Shown piece by piece: positions 1 through 6,131 of a stretch of DNA of 7,788 nt. The position numbers and the translations under genes were made by a program. The stretch is from Sphingomonadales bacterium (GTDB lineage: Bacteria > Pseudomonadota > Alphaproteobacteria > Sphingomonadales > Sphingomonadaceae), in assembly GCA_017304125.1 (NCBI GenBank), contig JAFKLV010000068.1, positions 1 through 7,788 on the forward strand, written 5' to 3'. The notes below the pieces were generated by a model, which was not told the origin of the DNA, made no database searches, and was given only the letters and a program-made list of their open reading frames with translations. Within the stretch, counting starts at the first letter, position 1. Every line of letters begins with the position of its first letter.

Positions 1-30
1 GAAGCCGCCGCCGCGGCGGTCGCGCATTGA
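1..30 (+). CDS. soxB: Sarcosine oxidase beta subunit, C-terminal end (partial)
   Basis: Frame 1 is open from the window edge and ends at a TGA at 28-30, reading E-A-A-A-A-A-V-A-H-stop. Ten codons cannot identify a protein. The call rests on position: soxD, soxA and soxG follow on the same strand, and the family order is soxB-D-A-G. An Ala-rich tail ending in VAH also fits what I recall of SoxB C-termini. In known complexes the beta subunit carries FAD and covalent FMN and oxidises sarcosine. The 178-bp gap to soxD is unusually wide, since the other genes of the operon overlap. Confidence 0.6.
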   Translation, partial: EAAAAAVAH

Positions 31-56
31 GCGGCGAGATGCCCGCCGCTTCCCTT

Positions 57-165
57 CGTCACCCCGCCCTTGAGCCGGGGTCCATTGTGCCTCGCAATGC
101 TGCGGCCAGAGCCTCTTGCCTTGCGCCTGCCTCCCGCTGGACCCCGGCACAAGGCCGGGGTGACG
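57..165. repeat. Pair of inverted REP-like palindromes between soxB and soxD
   Basis: Two 28-bp arms, 57-84 and 138-165, are reverse complements of each other at 26 of 28 positions and are separated by 53 bp. Each arm is itself a hairpin. The right arm has stem ACCCCGGC, loop ACAAG and stem GCCGGGGT, a perfect 8-bp stem; the left arm has one impaired pair. From memory, palindromes built on CACCCCGG...CCGGGGTG with a following TCCA are abundant between genes in sphingomonads, so this looks like a REP doublet (BIME-like). In the sox mRNA the two arms could pair with each other into one long stem or fold separately. The position inside an operon suggests an effect on transcript stability or subunit ratio, which is inference. 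Confidence 0.8.
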
Positions 166-208
166 GCAGACTCTGGGCGACCGGACGCTATCTCGAAACG
201 GACGGACG

Positions 209-481
209 ATGCTGCTGATCCATTGCCCTTATTGCGACGAGGACCGCGCTGAGGTGGAATTCGTCTATGGCGGCGAGGCGCATATCGCGCGCCCGCTCGA
301 TCCTTCCGCGCTCGATGACAATCAGTGGGAAGGCTATCTCTATCTGCGCAACAACCCGCGCGGCCGGCATCATGAACGCTGGCGGCACACCCATGGCTGC
401 GGCCGCTTCTTCAACGCGGTGCGCGATACGGTGAGCGATGTGATCGAAACGACCTACAAGGCCGGCGAGGCGCGGCGGTGA
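209..481 (+). CDS. soxD: Sarcosine oxidase delta subunit
   Basis: This 90-residue protein is the delta (zinc) subunit of heterotetrameric sarcosine oxidase, a cytoplasmic complex that converts sarcosine to glycine and 5,10-methylene-THF. It begins MLLIHCPYCDEDRAEVEF and carries the conserved block WRHTHGCGRFFNAVRDT. The expected zinc ligands are all visible: Cys6 and Cys9 (C-P-Y-C), then His60 and Cys64 in an H-x3-C arrangement, matching the ligand spacing described for the Stenotrophomonas enzyme. Length is normal for the family (about 90-110). The ATG at 209 is preceded by a weak GGACGG Shine-Dalgarno-like stretch, and the family N-terminus M-L-L-I confirms the start. The stop overlaps the soxA start by 4 bp (GTGA), indicating translational coupling. 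Nothing in the protein looks damaged. Confidence 0.96.
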   Translation: MLLIHCPYCDEDRAEVEFVYGGEAHIARPLDPSALDDNQWEGYLYLRNNPRGRHHERWRHTHGCGRFFNAVRDTVSDVIETTYKAGEARR

Positions 482-3342
482 GCGGCTATCGTCTGCCCGC
501 CGGGGGGCGGGTCGATCGCAGCCGGGCGATCGCCTTCACGTTCGACCAGCGCGACTATCGCGGGTTTGCGGGGGACAATCTGGCCTCGGCGCTGGTGGCG
601 AGCGGGGTCACCCTGTTCGGGCGCTCGTTCAAATATCACCGCCCGCGCGGGCTGCTCGCGGCGGGGGTGGAGGAGCCCAATGCGCTCGTCACCGTGACGC
701 GCGGGCGCGGGCGGACGACGCCCAATTTGCGCGCGCCCTCGGTGCCGCTCCACGCGGGGCTCGTTGCGACAAGTCAGAACCGCCATCCCTCGCTCGGCTT
801 CGATCTCGGCGCGATCAACGATCGGCTGGGGGCGTTCTTCCCGGCGGGTTTCTACAACAAGACCTTCATGTGGCCGCGCTCGGCGTGGGAGAAGCTTTAC
901 GAGCCGGCGATCCGCCGTATGGCCGGGCTGGGCGAAAGCCCGACGACGCGCGATCCCGATCATTATGCCGCGACCTATGCGCATTGCGAGACGTTGGTGG
1001 TCGGCGGCGGCCCGGCCGGGATCGAGGCCGCGCTGGCGGCGGCGGAGAGCGGCGGCCGGGTGATCCTGGTCGACGAGGGCGAGGAGCCGGGCGGCGCTGC
1101 GCTCGCCGATCCGGCGCAATGGGGCTGGCTGACCGAGGCGCTGGTGACGCTCGCGGCGATGCCCAATGTGCGTATCCTGACGCGCACCACGGCGTTCGGC
1201 TTCTACCACCAGAATTTCATCGGCGCGGTCGAGCGGCTGACCGATCATCTCGCGCCCGGCGATGCCAAGGGCGCGCGCGAGCGTTTGTGGCGGATCCGCG
1301 CGGGCGAAGTGGTGCTGGCGCAGGGCGCGATCGAGCGCCCCTTGGTGTTCGACGGCAATGACGTTCCCGGCGTGATGCTCGCCGGCGCGGCGCGGACCTT
1401 GGCGCTGCGCTACGGTGTCGCGGTCGGGCGGCGCGTGGTGGTGATGGCGGTGCATGACAGCGGCTGGCGCGATGCGCTGGCGCTGGCCGAGGCGGGGGTG
1501 ACGATCGCGGCGATCGTCGATCTGCGCGAGACGGTCGATGCGGCGCTGGTTGCCGCGGCCAAGGCGGCGGGGATCGCCTGCCACCTCGGCTATGCGGTGA
1601 CCGGTGTGGCGGGGCGCAAGGCGGTCAGCGGCGTGATGATCGCGCCGGGCGGCACCGGCGCCGCGCAGCGCATCGCCTGTGATGCCGTGCTGATGGCGGG
1701 CGGCTGGACGCCGAGCGTTCACCTGTGGAGCCAGGCGCGCGGCACGCTGCGATGGGATGACAATTGGGGCGCTTATCTTCCTGATAAAGCAATCGAACAT
1801 GCACGCTGCGTCGGTGCGTGCGGCGGCGATTGGGATTTCGGGCAAGGCATCGCGGTTGCTTCGCTGCCGTCGGCGAAACCGGCGCATCGCCAGAAGGCAT
1901 TCGTCGATTATCAGAATGACGTGAAGTCGCGCGATATCGAGCTGGCGGTGCGCGAAGGCTATCGCTCGATCGAGCATATCAAACGCTACACCACCAACGG
2001 CATGGCGACCGATCAGGGCAAGACCTCGAACCTCAACGGCCTGCGCATTGCCTCCGAGGCGCTGGCGCGACCGGTGACCGAGGTGGGGCTCACCACCTTC
2101 CGCCCGCCTTATACCCCGCAGACCTTCGGTGCGCTGATCGGGCATCACAAGGACGCCTTGTTCCAGCCGCTGCGCAAGACCGCGATCGACGATTGGGCGG
2201 CGGCGAACGGCGCGGTGTTCGAGAATGTCGCGCAATGGCGCCGCGCGCGGTATTTCCCGCACGGCAGCGAGGATATGCACGCCGCGGTGGCGCGCGAATG
2301 CCGCGCGGTGCGCGATAGCGTGGGGATGTTCGACGCCTCGACGCTCGGCAAGATCGAGGTGGTCGGGCCGGACGCGGCCGAATTCCTCAACCGGCTCTAC
2401 ACCAATCCGTGGAAATCGCTCCAGCCGGGGCGCTGCCGCTATGGCCTGTTGCTGCGCGAGGACGGGTTCATCACCGACGACGGCGTTGCCGGACGGATGG
2501 CCGACGACCGCTTCCACGTCACCACCACCACCGGCGGCGCGGCGCGCGTGCTGGGGATGATGGAGGATTATCTCCAGACCGAATGGAGCGACCTCGACGT
2601 CTGGCTGACCAGCACGACCGAGCATTGGGGGGTGATCGCGGTGCAGGGGCCGCGCGCGCGCGACGTGATCGCGCCGCTGGTCGAGGGGATCGACCTGTCG
2701 CCCGAGGCCTTCCCGCATATGGCGGTGCGCGAGGGGCGGATTTGCGGCGTCGCGACGCGCTTGTTCCGGGTGAGCTTTACCGGCGAATTGGGCTTTGAAG
2801 TCAATGTTCCAGCCGGCGATGCTCGCAAGGTGTGGGAGGCGATCCACGCGTCGGGCCAGCGGTTCGGCATCACGCCTTATGGCACCGAGACGATGCACGT
2901 CCTGCGCGCTGAGAAAGGTTTTATCATCGTCGGGCAGGATACCGACGGCACGGTCACGCCGGGCGATGCCGGGATGGACTGGGCAGTGGGCAAGAAGAAG
3001 CCCGATTTCGTCGGCAAGCGCTCGATGATGCGCCCCGATATCGTCGCGAGCGGGCGCAAGCAGCTCGTCGGGCTGCTCACCGAAGACCCGAACGAGGTGC
3101 TGGAAGAAGGCGCGCAGATCGTCGCCGACCCCAATCAGCCGGTGCCGATGACGATGCTCGGCCATGTCACCTCGTCTTACTGGAGCGCGACGCTCGGCCG
3201 CTCGATCGCGCTGGCGCTGGTGCGCGACGGGCGCGCGCGGACCGGCGAGACGCTGCATGTGCCGATGCCGGGGCGGACGATCCGCGCGGTCGTCGGCCCG
3301 ACGATCTTCTATGACCCCGAAGGGAGCCGGCTCAATGATTGA
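478..3342 (+). CDS. soxA: Sarcosine oxidase alpha subunit
   Basis: The large (954-residue) alpha subunit binds NAD+ and, in its C-terminal half, tetrahydrofolate, which accepts the sarcosine methyl group. Residues 1 to about 90 form the ferredoxin-like domain (GDNLASALVASGV, SFKYHRPRG) with no cysteine before residue 170, as expected for an enzyme without a 2Fe-2S cluster. A Rossmann motif VVGGGPAG has its GxGxxG at 176-181. The conserved stretch KRYTTNGMATDQGKTSN lies near 501-518. A GCV_T/aminomethyltransferase-like folate domain runs from about 581 to the end, with TGELGFEV at 768-775. Translation starts at GTG 478, four bases before the soxD stop; the family N-terminus S-G-Y-R-L supports this. 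Length is at the short end of the family (about 965-1010), apparently because the linker at about 448-473 is reduced. No frameshift is seen. Confidence 0.96.
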   Translation: MSGYRLPAGGRVDRSRAIAFTFDQRDYRGFAGDNLASALVASGVTLFGRSFKYHRPRGLLAAGVEEPNALVTVTRGRGRTTPNLRAPSVPLHAGLVATSQNRHPSLGFDLGAINDRLGAFFPAGFYNKTFMWPRSAWEKLYEPAIRRMAGLGESPTTRDPDHYAATYAHCETLVVGGGPAGIEAALAAAESGGRVILVDEGEEPGGAALADPAQWGWLTEALVTLAAMPNVRILTRTTAFGFYHQNFIGAVERLTDHLAPGDAKGARERLWRIRAGEVVLAQGAIERPLVFDGNDVPGVMLAGAARTLALRYGVAVGRRVVVMAVHDSGWRDALALAEAGVTIAAIVDLRETVDAALVAAAKAAGIACHLGYAVTGVAGRKAVSGVMIAPGGTGAAQRIACDAVLMAGGWTPSVHLWSQARGTLRWDDNWGAYLPDKAIEHARCVGACGGDWDFGQGIAVASLPSAKPAHRQKAFVDYQNDVKSRDIELAVREGYRSIEHIKRYTTNGMATDQGKTSNLNGLRIASEALARPVTEVGLTTFRPPYTPQTFGALIGHHKDALFQPLRKTAIDDWAAANGAVFENVAQWRRARYFPHGSEDMHAAVARECRAVRDSVGMFDASTLGKIEVVGPDAAEFLNRLYTNPWKSLQPGRCRYGLLLREDGFITDDGVAGRMADDRFHVTTTTGGAARVLGMMEDYLQTEWSDLDVWLTSTTEHWGVIAVQGPRARDVIAPLVEGIDLSPEAFPHMAVREGRICGVATRLFRVSFTGELGFEVNVPAGDARKVWEAIHASGQRFGITPYGTETMHVLRAEKGFIIVGQDTDGTVTPGDAGMDWAVGKKKPDFVGKRSMMRPDIVASGRKQLVGLLTEDPNEVLEEGAQIVADPNQPVPMTMLGHVTSSYWSATLGRSIALALVRDGRARTGETLHVPMPGRTIRAVVGPTIFYDPEGSRLND
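3321..3326 (+). promoter_or_regulatory. Ribosome binding site of soxG inside soxA
   Basis: AGGGAG lies 8 bases before the soxG ATG at 3335, within the last codons of soxA. It fixes the soxG start and allows re-initiation after soxA termination at 3342. Confidence 0.7.
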
Positions 3343-3859
3343 GATCACGCCGCTCGCCGTTTCGGCGGCAGACCTCGCGGTAGGAGGCGAACCGGTCGCC
3401 GGGCGCGACGTGCGGCTAAGCCTCGCGCCCGCCGCCACACGCCATTCGCTGCGCGCACGCGATCCGGCGGTACTCGCCCGCGTGATCGGCCGCGCGTTGC
3501 CCGAGCGGATCGGCGAGATGCGCGGCGGCATCGCCTGCCTCGGTCCCGACGAATATTATGCGCTGCTGCCCGCCGGGGAGGTCTTGCCGGAGGGCGTGGG
3601 GCAAGCGGTGAGCGTGGTCGAAATATCGGATCGCGCGCTCGGCTTCGTGATCGAGGGCGAGGGCGCGGCGGCGCTGATCGCCACCGGCTGCCCGCTCGAT
3701 CTCGATCATTTCGCGATCGGTCGCGCGACCCGCACCTTGTTCGAGACGGTCGAGATCATCCTGATCCGGGAATATACGGCGCGGTTCCATATCGAAGTGT
3801 GGCGCAGCTTCGCACCGTGGCTGTGGCACGCGCTGGCCGCGGCGATCGCCGACGGTTGA
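3335..3859 (+). CDS. soxG: Sarcosine oxidase gamma subunit
   Basis: A 174-residue gamma subunit, the non-catalytic structural partner of heterotetrameric sarcosine oxidase. It is distantly related to the folate (GCV_T-like) domains. Family marks are visible in order: VVEISDRALGFVIEGEGA at about 90-110, then CPLDLDHFAIGRATRTLFE, and the strongly conserved C-terminal FHIEVWRSFAPWLWHAL. The ATG at 3335 overlaps the end of soxA by 8 bp and has the AGGGAG site described separately. The same frame stays open upstream to 3164, but that part lies inside soxA and is a shadow. Sequence conservation in this subunit is always modest; the motifs and position make the call secure. No convincing intrinsic terminator follows the TGA at 3857-3859. 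An AGAAAG/CTTTCT inverted repeat at 3890-3914 has no T tract. Confidence 0.93.
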   Translation: MIEITPLAVSAADLAVGGEPVAGRDVRLSLAPAATRHSLRARDPAVLARVIGRALPERIGEMRGGIACLGPDEYYALLPAGEVLPEGVGQAVSVVEISDRALGFVIEGEGAAALIATGCPLDLDHFAIGRATRTLFETVEIILIREYTARFHIEVWRSFAPWLWHALAAAIADG

Positions 3860-3948
3860 GCATATTTGTCCTGGATCGATTCCGCGCCAAGAAAGGACGG
3901 ATTTGGTTCTTTCTAGCCGTTACTTGCTGACGAACCACGATTAAAGCG

Positions 3949-3980
3949 CCCCCATAATCCAGTCGACTGGATATCGGGGG
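3949..3980. promoter_or_regulatory. 32-bp dyad with a 16-bp perfect palindrome
   Basis: ATCCAGTCGACTGGAT at 3957-3972 is a perfect 16-bp palindrome. On both sides, after a 3-bp non-pairing step, CCCCC (3949-3953) faces GGGGG (3976-3980) about the same centre, so the whole unit is 32 bp. There is no T run after it on either strand, which argues against an intrinsic terminator. It sits 32 bp before the start of the small membrane protein gene at 4012 and overlaps a CATAAT (3953-3958) that could serve as a -10 element, although no well-spaced -35 is visible. A dimeric repressor operator is the simplest reading; this is inference. Confidence 0.55.
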
Positions 3981-4011
3981 ATGGCTCAATTGGGTCGGGG
4001 CGCGGTCAACT

Positions 4012-4236
4012 ATGGAAGACAGGGTCTGGTTCAAGAAAATACTTTTCTCCTACGTGCCGATCAGGGCCGAAGGATTTCTAGTAATATTCGGGCTTATTTC
4101 GATCTGCGTCCTGCTATTTGCGGTGATCAGCCTGATCGAGCGGTATTTTACCGGCAGCAACCTCGACCTATTGAAATTACTGTCCTTCGTTGCGTGCGCC
4201 TTCATCGGCTATCTGGTCGCCGAACGACATAGCTAA
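4012..4236 (+). CDS. Small two-helix membrane protein of unknown function
   Basis: I cannot assign a function to this 74-residue protein. It starts MEDRVWFKKILFSYVPI, then has two predicted membrane helices at about 22-42 (FLVIFGLISICVLLFAVISLI) and 51-70 (LDLLKLLSFVACAFIGYLVA), joined by a short ERYFTGSN loop, and ends AERHS. Such a run of two clean hydrophobic helices is unlikely by chance, and it is why I prefer this frame over the overlapping 3981-4232 frame, whose product is arginine-rich and featureless. The W-F-K-K-I-L...Y-x-P opening resembles small inner-membrane proteins I recall from sphingomonads. Codon use is odd for this window, with ATA, CTA, GTA, TTA and AAA codons, so the gene may be acquired or weakly expressed. 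The Shine-Dalgarno is poor. It converges on the winged-helix gene, whose stop is 24 bp away. Confidence 0.7.
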   Translation: MEDRVWFKKILFSYVPIRAEGFLVIFGLISICVLLFAVISLIERYFTGSNLDLLKLLSFVACAFIGYLVAERHS

Positions 4237-4260
4237 CGCGCCTCTCATCCAGATTTTCCT

Positions 4261-4635
4261 TTAATCTCTTAAGGTTGTCTGCGCGCGCTGGAATTGATCG
4301 GAGAGAAATTCATCGAGCGCGGCGATCACCCTCGGCGCGAGGCGGACGAACGCCCGGCGCTTATCGAGCGGATCGGGCTCGCGCGTGAAGATCCCGCTGT
4401 CGATCAGCGCGTTGACATGGCGCAGCGCGGTCGAGGTCGGCGCGCCCGCAGTCGCGCACAGCGCGGTGATCGACACCCGCCGTTCGACCCCGTGGTGGAT
4501 ATAAAGGTCGAGCAGCAGGTTCCACGCCAGATCTCCGACATCGAGATCGGGGAAGACGGCCTCGCGCTTCCGCCGGATCGACAGCATGAAATTGGCCAGG
4601 GCGACTGAGCGGGGGGGAGACATGGTCAGGGTCAT
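4261..4635 (-). CDS. MarR-like winged-helix protein
   Basis: The product is 124 residues from the chosen ATG at 4635. A basic helix (SIRRKREAVF, about 19-28) leads to LAWNLLLDLYIHHGVERRVSITALCATAG. The recognition helix is about PTSTALRHVNALIDSG (66-81), and a typical wing follows, REPDPLDKRRAFVRL (85-99). This order, with DPxDKRR in the wing, is the MarR-type winged-helix DNA-binding fold. The RRKREAVF...LAWNLLLDL pattern resembles a sphingomonad family of small single-domain winged-helix proteins that I recall as uncharacterised. Start choice is uncertain: ATG 4704, GTG 4719 and ATG 4623 are in frame, and none has a good Shine-Dalgarno. With ATG 4704 the gap to the upstream radC-like gene shrinks from 102 to 33 bp. 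It is co-directional with the four genes to its right and could belong to that unit or act alone. Confidence 0.8.
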   Translation of the reverse strand: MTLTMSPPRSVALANFMLSIRRKREAVFPDLDVGDLAWNLLLDLYIHHGVERRVSITALCATAGAPTSTALRHVNALIDSGIFTREPDPLDKRRAFVRLAPRVIAALDEFLSDQFQRAQTTLRD

Positions 4636-4737
4636 TTCAGCTTTGATCCGCGTTCGGGTGCGTGGGGTTCTGGCGAACCGATTGTCGTGCAGCGGCAGGG
4701 TCATGCGCGTGCCGTGCACAGCGTGGCGGGGGCCGGG

Positions 4738-5388
4738 TCATAACAGCCCCGCGGCGCGCATGCTGAGCGCGCCGTCTTCGGTAACGATCCAGTGATCGAT
4801 AAATTCAATCGACAGCATCCGGCTCGCCTCGGCGAGAATATGCGTGCTCTCGATATCCTTTGCGGTTGGCTTCCAGCGGCTCGACGGATGGTTATGCGCG
4901 ATGATGATCGCGCTCGCATCGAAGAGGATGCATTTGCGCAGGATCTTGCTGATCTCTACGCGCACCTTCCAGCGCGTGCCGCTCGCGGCGACATAATCCT
5001 TTATCAGCCGGTAGGATGAATCCAGATATAATATCCGGACCTGCTCGACCGAGAGGCTGCCCATCTCATGCGTGAGATATTTCTCCACCAGCGCAGGCTG
5101 GTCGAGCAGCATGGTCTCCTGAAGCTGCTCGCGCAGCAATTGGGAGAAGAGTTCCTCGGTCTGGCGGAGGTGGTTGACGCTGGAACGCAGCCTGTCGGGC
5201 AACGACGAGGCGTCGGCGTTGAGGATCTGCCGAAGGCCGCCGAAGGTCGCGATCAGTTCGGCGGCGACTTGCTCGCTGTCATGTCCGGCGATCGGCCGGA
5301 TAAGCGCGGCCACCAGCGTGCAAGACGCTTCTGCACGGGCGGCCAGTCGCGCAGCGTCGCGATCTGCAGCAGGATCACGATCGGCCAT
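4738..5388 (-). CDS. Short RadC-type JAB/JAMM domain protein
   Basis: A RadC-family protein of 216 residues from ATG 5388. Residues 25-65 (LVAALIRPIAGHDSEQVAAELIATFGGLRQIL) match the helical N-terminal part of RadC. The rest is the JAB1/MPN domain, with EQVRILYLDSSYRLIKDYVAASG, then VRVEISKILRKCILFDASAIIIAHNHPSS. Probable metal ligands are Glu145, His165, His167 and Asp178, keeping the HxH-x10-D spacing. The usual G-D-P after HNHPS is replaced by S-R-W. The first 120 codons of the open frame (back to 5748) are an unrelated shadow of the membrane protein gene. The alternative start GTG 5313 gives 191 residues; neither start has a clear Shine-Dalgarno. RadC was named for a DNA-repair phenotype that was not upheld, and the biochemical role of the family is unsettled, so no symbol is given. 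Such genes often sit in variable or mobile regions. Confidence 0.88.
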   Translation of the reverse strand: MADRDPAADRDAARLAARAEASCTLVAALIRPIAGHDSEQVAAELIATFGGLRQILNADASSLPDRLRSSVNHLRQTEELFSQLLREQLQETMLLDQPALVEKYLTHEMGSLSVEQVRILYLDSSYRLIKDYVAASGTRWKVRVEISKILRKCILFDASAIIIAHNHPSSRWKPTAKDIESTHILAEASRMLSIEFIDHWIVTEDGALSMRAAGLL

Positions 5389-5732
5389 GCCCAGGAAACC
5401 GTCCCCCGGAAATAGACGTAGGGGTCGATATGCAGCCCCAGCCGCGAGAGATGCGACATCACCGTTACCCCTTGCAGGGCGGCGATCCAGGAAGGCCAAC
5501 GCGTTTCGGAGCATGCCACAACGCCTAAAAGGGCTAACCAGGTCACCAGATCGATCGAGAACAGCTGCCAGGAGATGCGCGCGTAACGCTCGAGTCCCGC
5601 AGACGGTAGGAGCCAGGTTGCCAGGGCCGCTAACGCCAGAATGACACCGATACGTCGCGCACTCCGGTCGCCGATCAGAAGCGCCGAAAGGATGCTGGTT
5701 ACCAGAAGGATCGAAAAGATGGTCGTCCGCAT
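5253..5732 (-). CDS. Multi-pass membrane protein of unknown function
   Basis: A 159-residue protein with about five hydrophobic segments: 5-21 (IFSILLVTSILSALLIG), 28-44 (IGVILALAALATWLLPS), 57-74 (LFSIDLVTWLALLGVVAC), 79-95 (WPSWIAALQGVTVMSHL) and 111-127 (TVSWAWPIVILLQIATL). A Pro/Arg-rich cytoplasm-like tail follows (RLARWWPRLSGRSP). The signature R-W-P-x-W-x-A-x-x-Q...H-L...D-P resembles a membrane family I recall from sphingomonads without known function. Its start is ATG 5732, with no visible Shine-Dalgarno but a hairpin ending three bases upstream. The last 61-136 bp overlap the start of the RadC-type gene in another frame, suggesting coupled translation. The long RadC frame running through this gene is the shadow here, because the membrane frame gives regular amphipathic and hydrophobic segments and the other does not. 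Confidence 0.78.
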   Translation of the reverse strand: MRTTIFSILLVTSILSALLIGDRSARRIGVILALAALATWLLPSAGLERYARISWQLFSIDLVTWLALLGVVACSETRWPSWIAALQGVTVMSHLSRLGLHIDPYVYFRGTVSWAWPIVILLQIATLRDWPPVQKRLARWWPRLSGRSPDMTASKSPPN

Positions 5733-5735
5733 CGG

Positions 5736-5767
5736 TTGACCGGATCATGGAGCCATGAGCCGGTCAA
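5736..5767 (-). promoter_or_regulatory. Hairpin directly before the membrane protein start
   Basis: Outer arms TTGACCGG (5736-5743) and CCGGTCAA (5760-5767) pair perfectly. After a 2-by-2 step, CATGG (5746-5750) and CCATG (5753-5757) extend the stem about the same centre. On the - strand it fills most of the 49-bp gap between the 112-residue gene and the membrane gene and ends 3 bases before the ATG at 5732, so it covers the place where a ribosome binding site should be. No T tract follows on that strand, so it is a poor intrinsic terminator. Control of translation or mRNA processing is the likelier role (inference). Confidence 0.6.
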
Positions 5768-5781
5768 GCCGACAATCGGTT

Positions 5782-6120
5782 TCAGGCGACCGCGCGCAGG
5801 CCTTCATCCTTGAAGACCGTTGCGTAGGGAGGGCAGCAATCGCCGAATGCCGCAGGCCCCTTGCGGATGACCGAGCGGAATTCCTTCAGCTGCAGATGCG
5901 CCTCGGATGCCTGATTGCGCGCCTTCATCGTCAGCTCGAGCGTGCCGAACAAAGATGCGATGATCGGCTGCGAGATGGGGGCGGCGATGCCGATATCGTT
6001 GCTCTTGATGGTCGCGGCCTTGAGCAGATCGCAGCCGTCGGCCAGCGCCGCGTCGATGCTGCGCTCAAAGCCGCGAAGCACGAGCCCGATTTCGCGAAAA
6101 TCCTGTTCATATTCAGACAT
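5782..6120 (-). CDS. Small helical protein of unknown function
   Basis: A 112-residue protein with no recognised domain. It starts MSEYEQDFREIGLVLRGFERSID and appears largely alpha-helical, with amphipathic stretches at about 5-40 and 55-87. No membrane segment or signal peptide is seen. A C-terminal motif A-F-G-D-C-C-P-P-Y (91-99) holds a vicinal Cys pair; Cys30 is the only other cysteine. The layout of helical body plus G-D-x-C-P near the end resembles small proteins I recall encoded just after membrane-anchored HTH genes in sphingomonads, which is the arrangement here. The start is certain: AGGAGG lies five bases upstream of ATG 6120. That is the best ribosome binding site in the window and suggests it is made in larger amounts than its neighbours. 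The gap to the upstream HTH gene is 73 bp. Confidence 0.85.
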   Translation of the reverse strand: MSEYEQDFREIGLVLRGFERSIDAALADGCDLLKAATIKSNDIGIAAPISQPIIASLFGTLELTMKARNQASEAHLQLKEFRSVIRKGPAAFGDCCPPYATVFKDEGLRAVA

Positions 6121-6124
6121 GGAA

Positions 6125-6130
6125 CCTCCT
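6125..6130 (-). promoter_or_regulatory. Consensus ribosome binding site of the 112-residue gene
   Basis: The - strand reads GAGGAGG followed by TTCC and ATG. This is the full anti-16S core at close to ideal spacing, in contrast with the weak sites of the other genes in the cluster. Confidence 0.85.
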
Positions 6131-6131
6131 C

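Noticed and set aside
454..3531. A 1025-codon open frame on the - strand opposite soxA
   Set aside because: It is a shadow of GC-rich codons. The product is Arg/His/Ala-rich with no domain pattern, while the + strand gives full SoxA and part of SoxG with all family motifs.
3890..3914. AGAAAG/CTTTCT inverted repeat as soxG terminator
   Set aside because: Only 6 AT-rich pairs, a 13-base loop and no T run after it.
3975..4045. tRNA-like start: TGGCTCAATTGG (3982-3993) fits the D-arm pattern and GGTTCAA (4028-4034) lies at about the right distance
   Set aside because: The D stem can form, but the anticodon stem does not pair, position 33 is not T, and the T stem and acceptor do not close.
3981..4232. 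Alternative + strand frame overlapping the small membrane gene
   Set aside because: Its product is Arg-rich and without structure signals, whereas the frame from 4012 gives two clean membrane helices.
5389..5748. Extending the RadC-type protein to ATG 5748 (336 residues)
   Set aside because: The extra 120 residues have no RadC similarity and are the shadow of the membrane protein frame.
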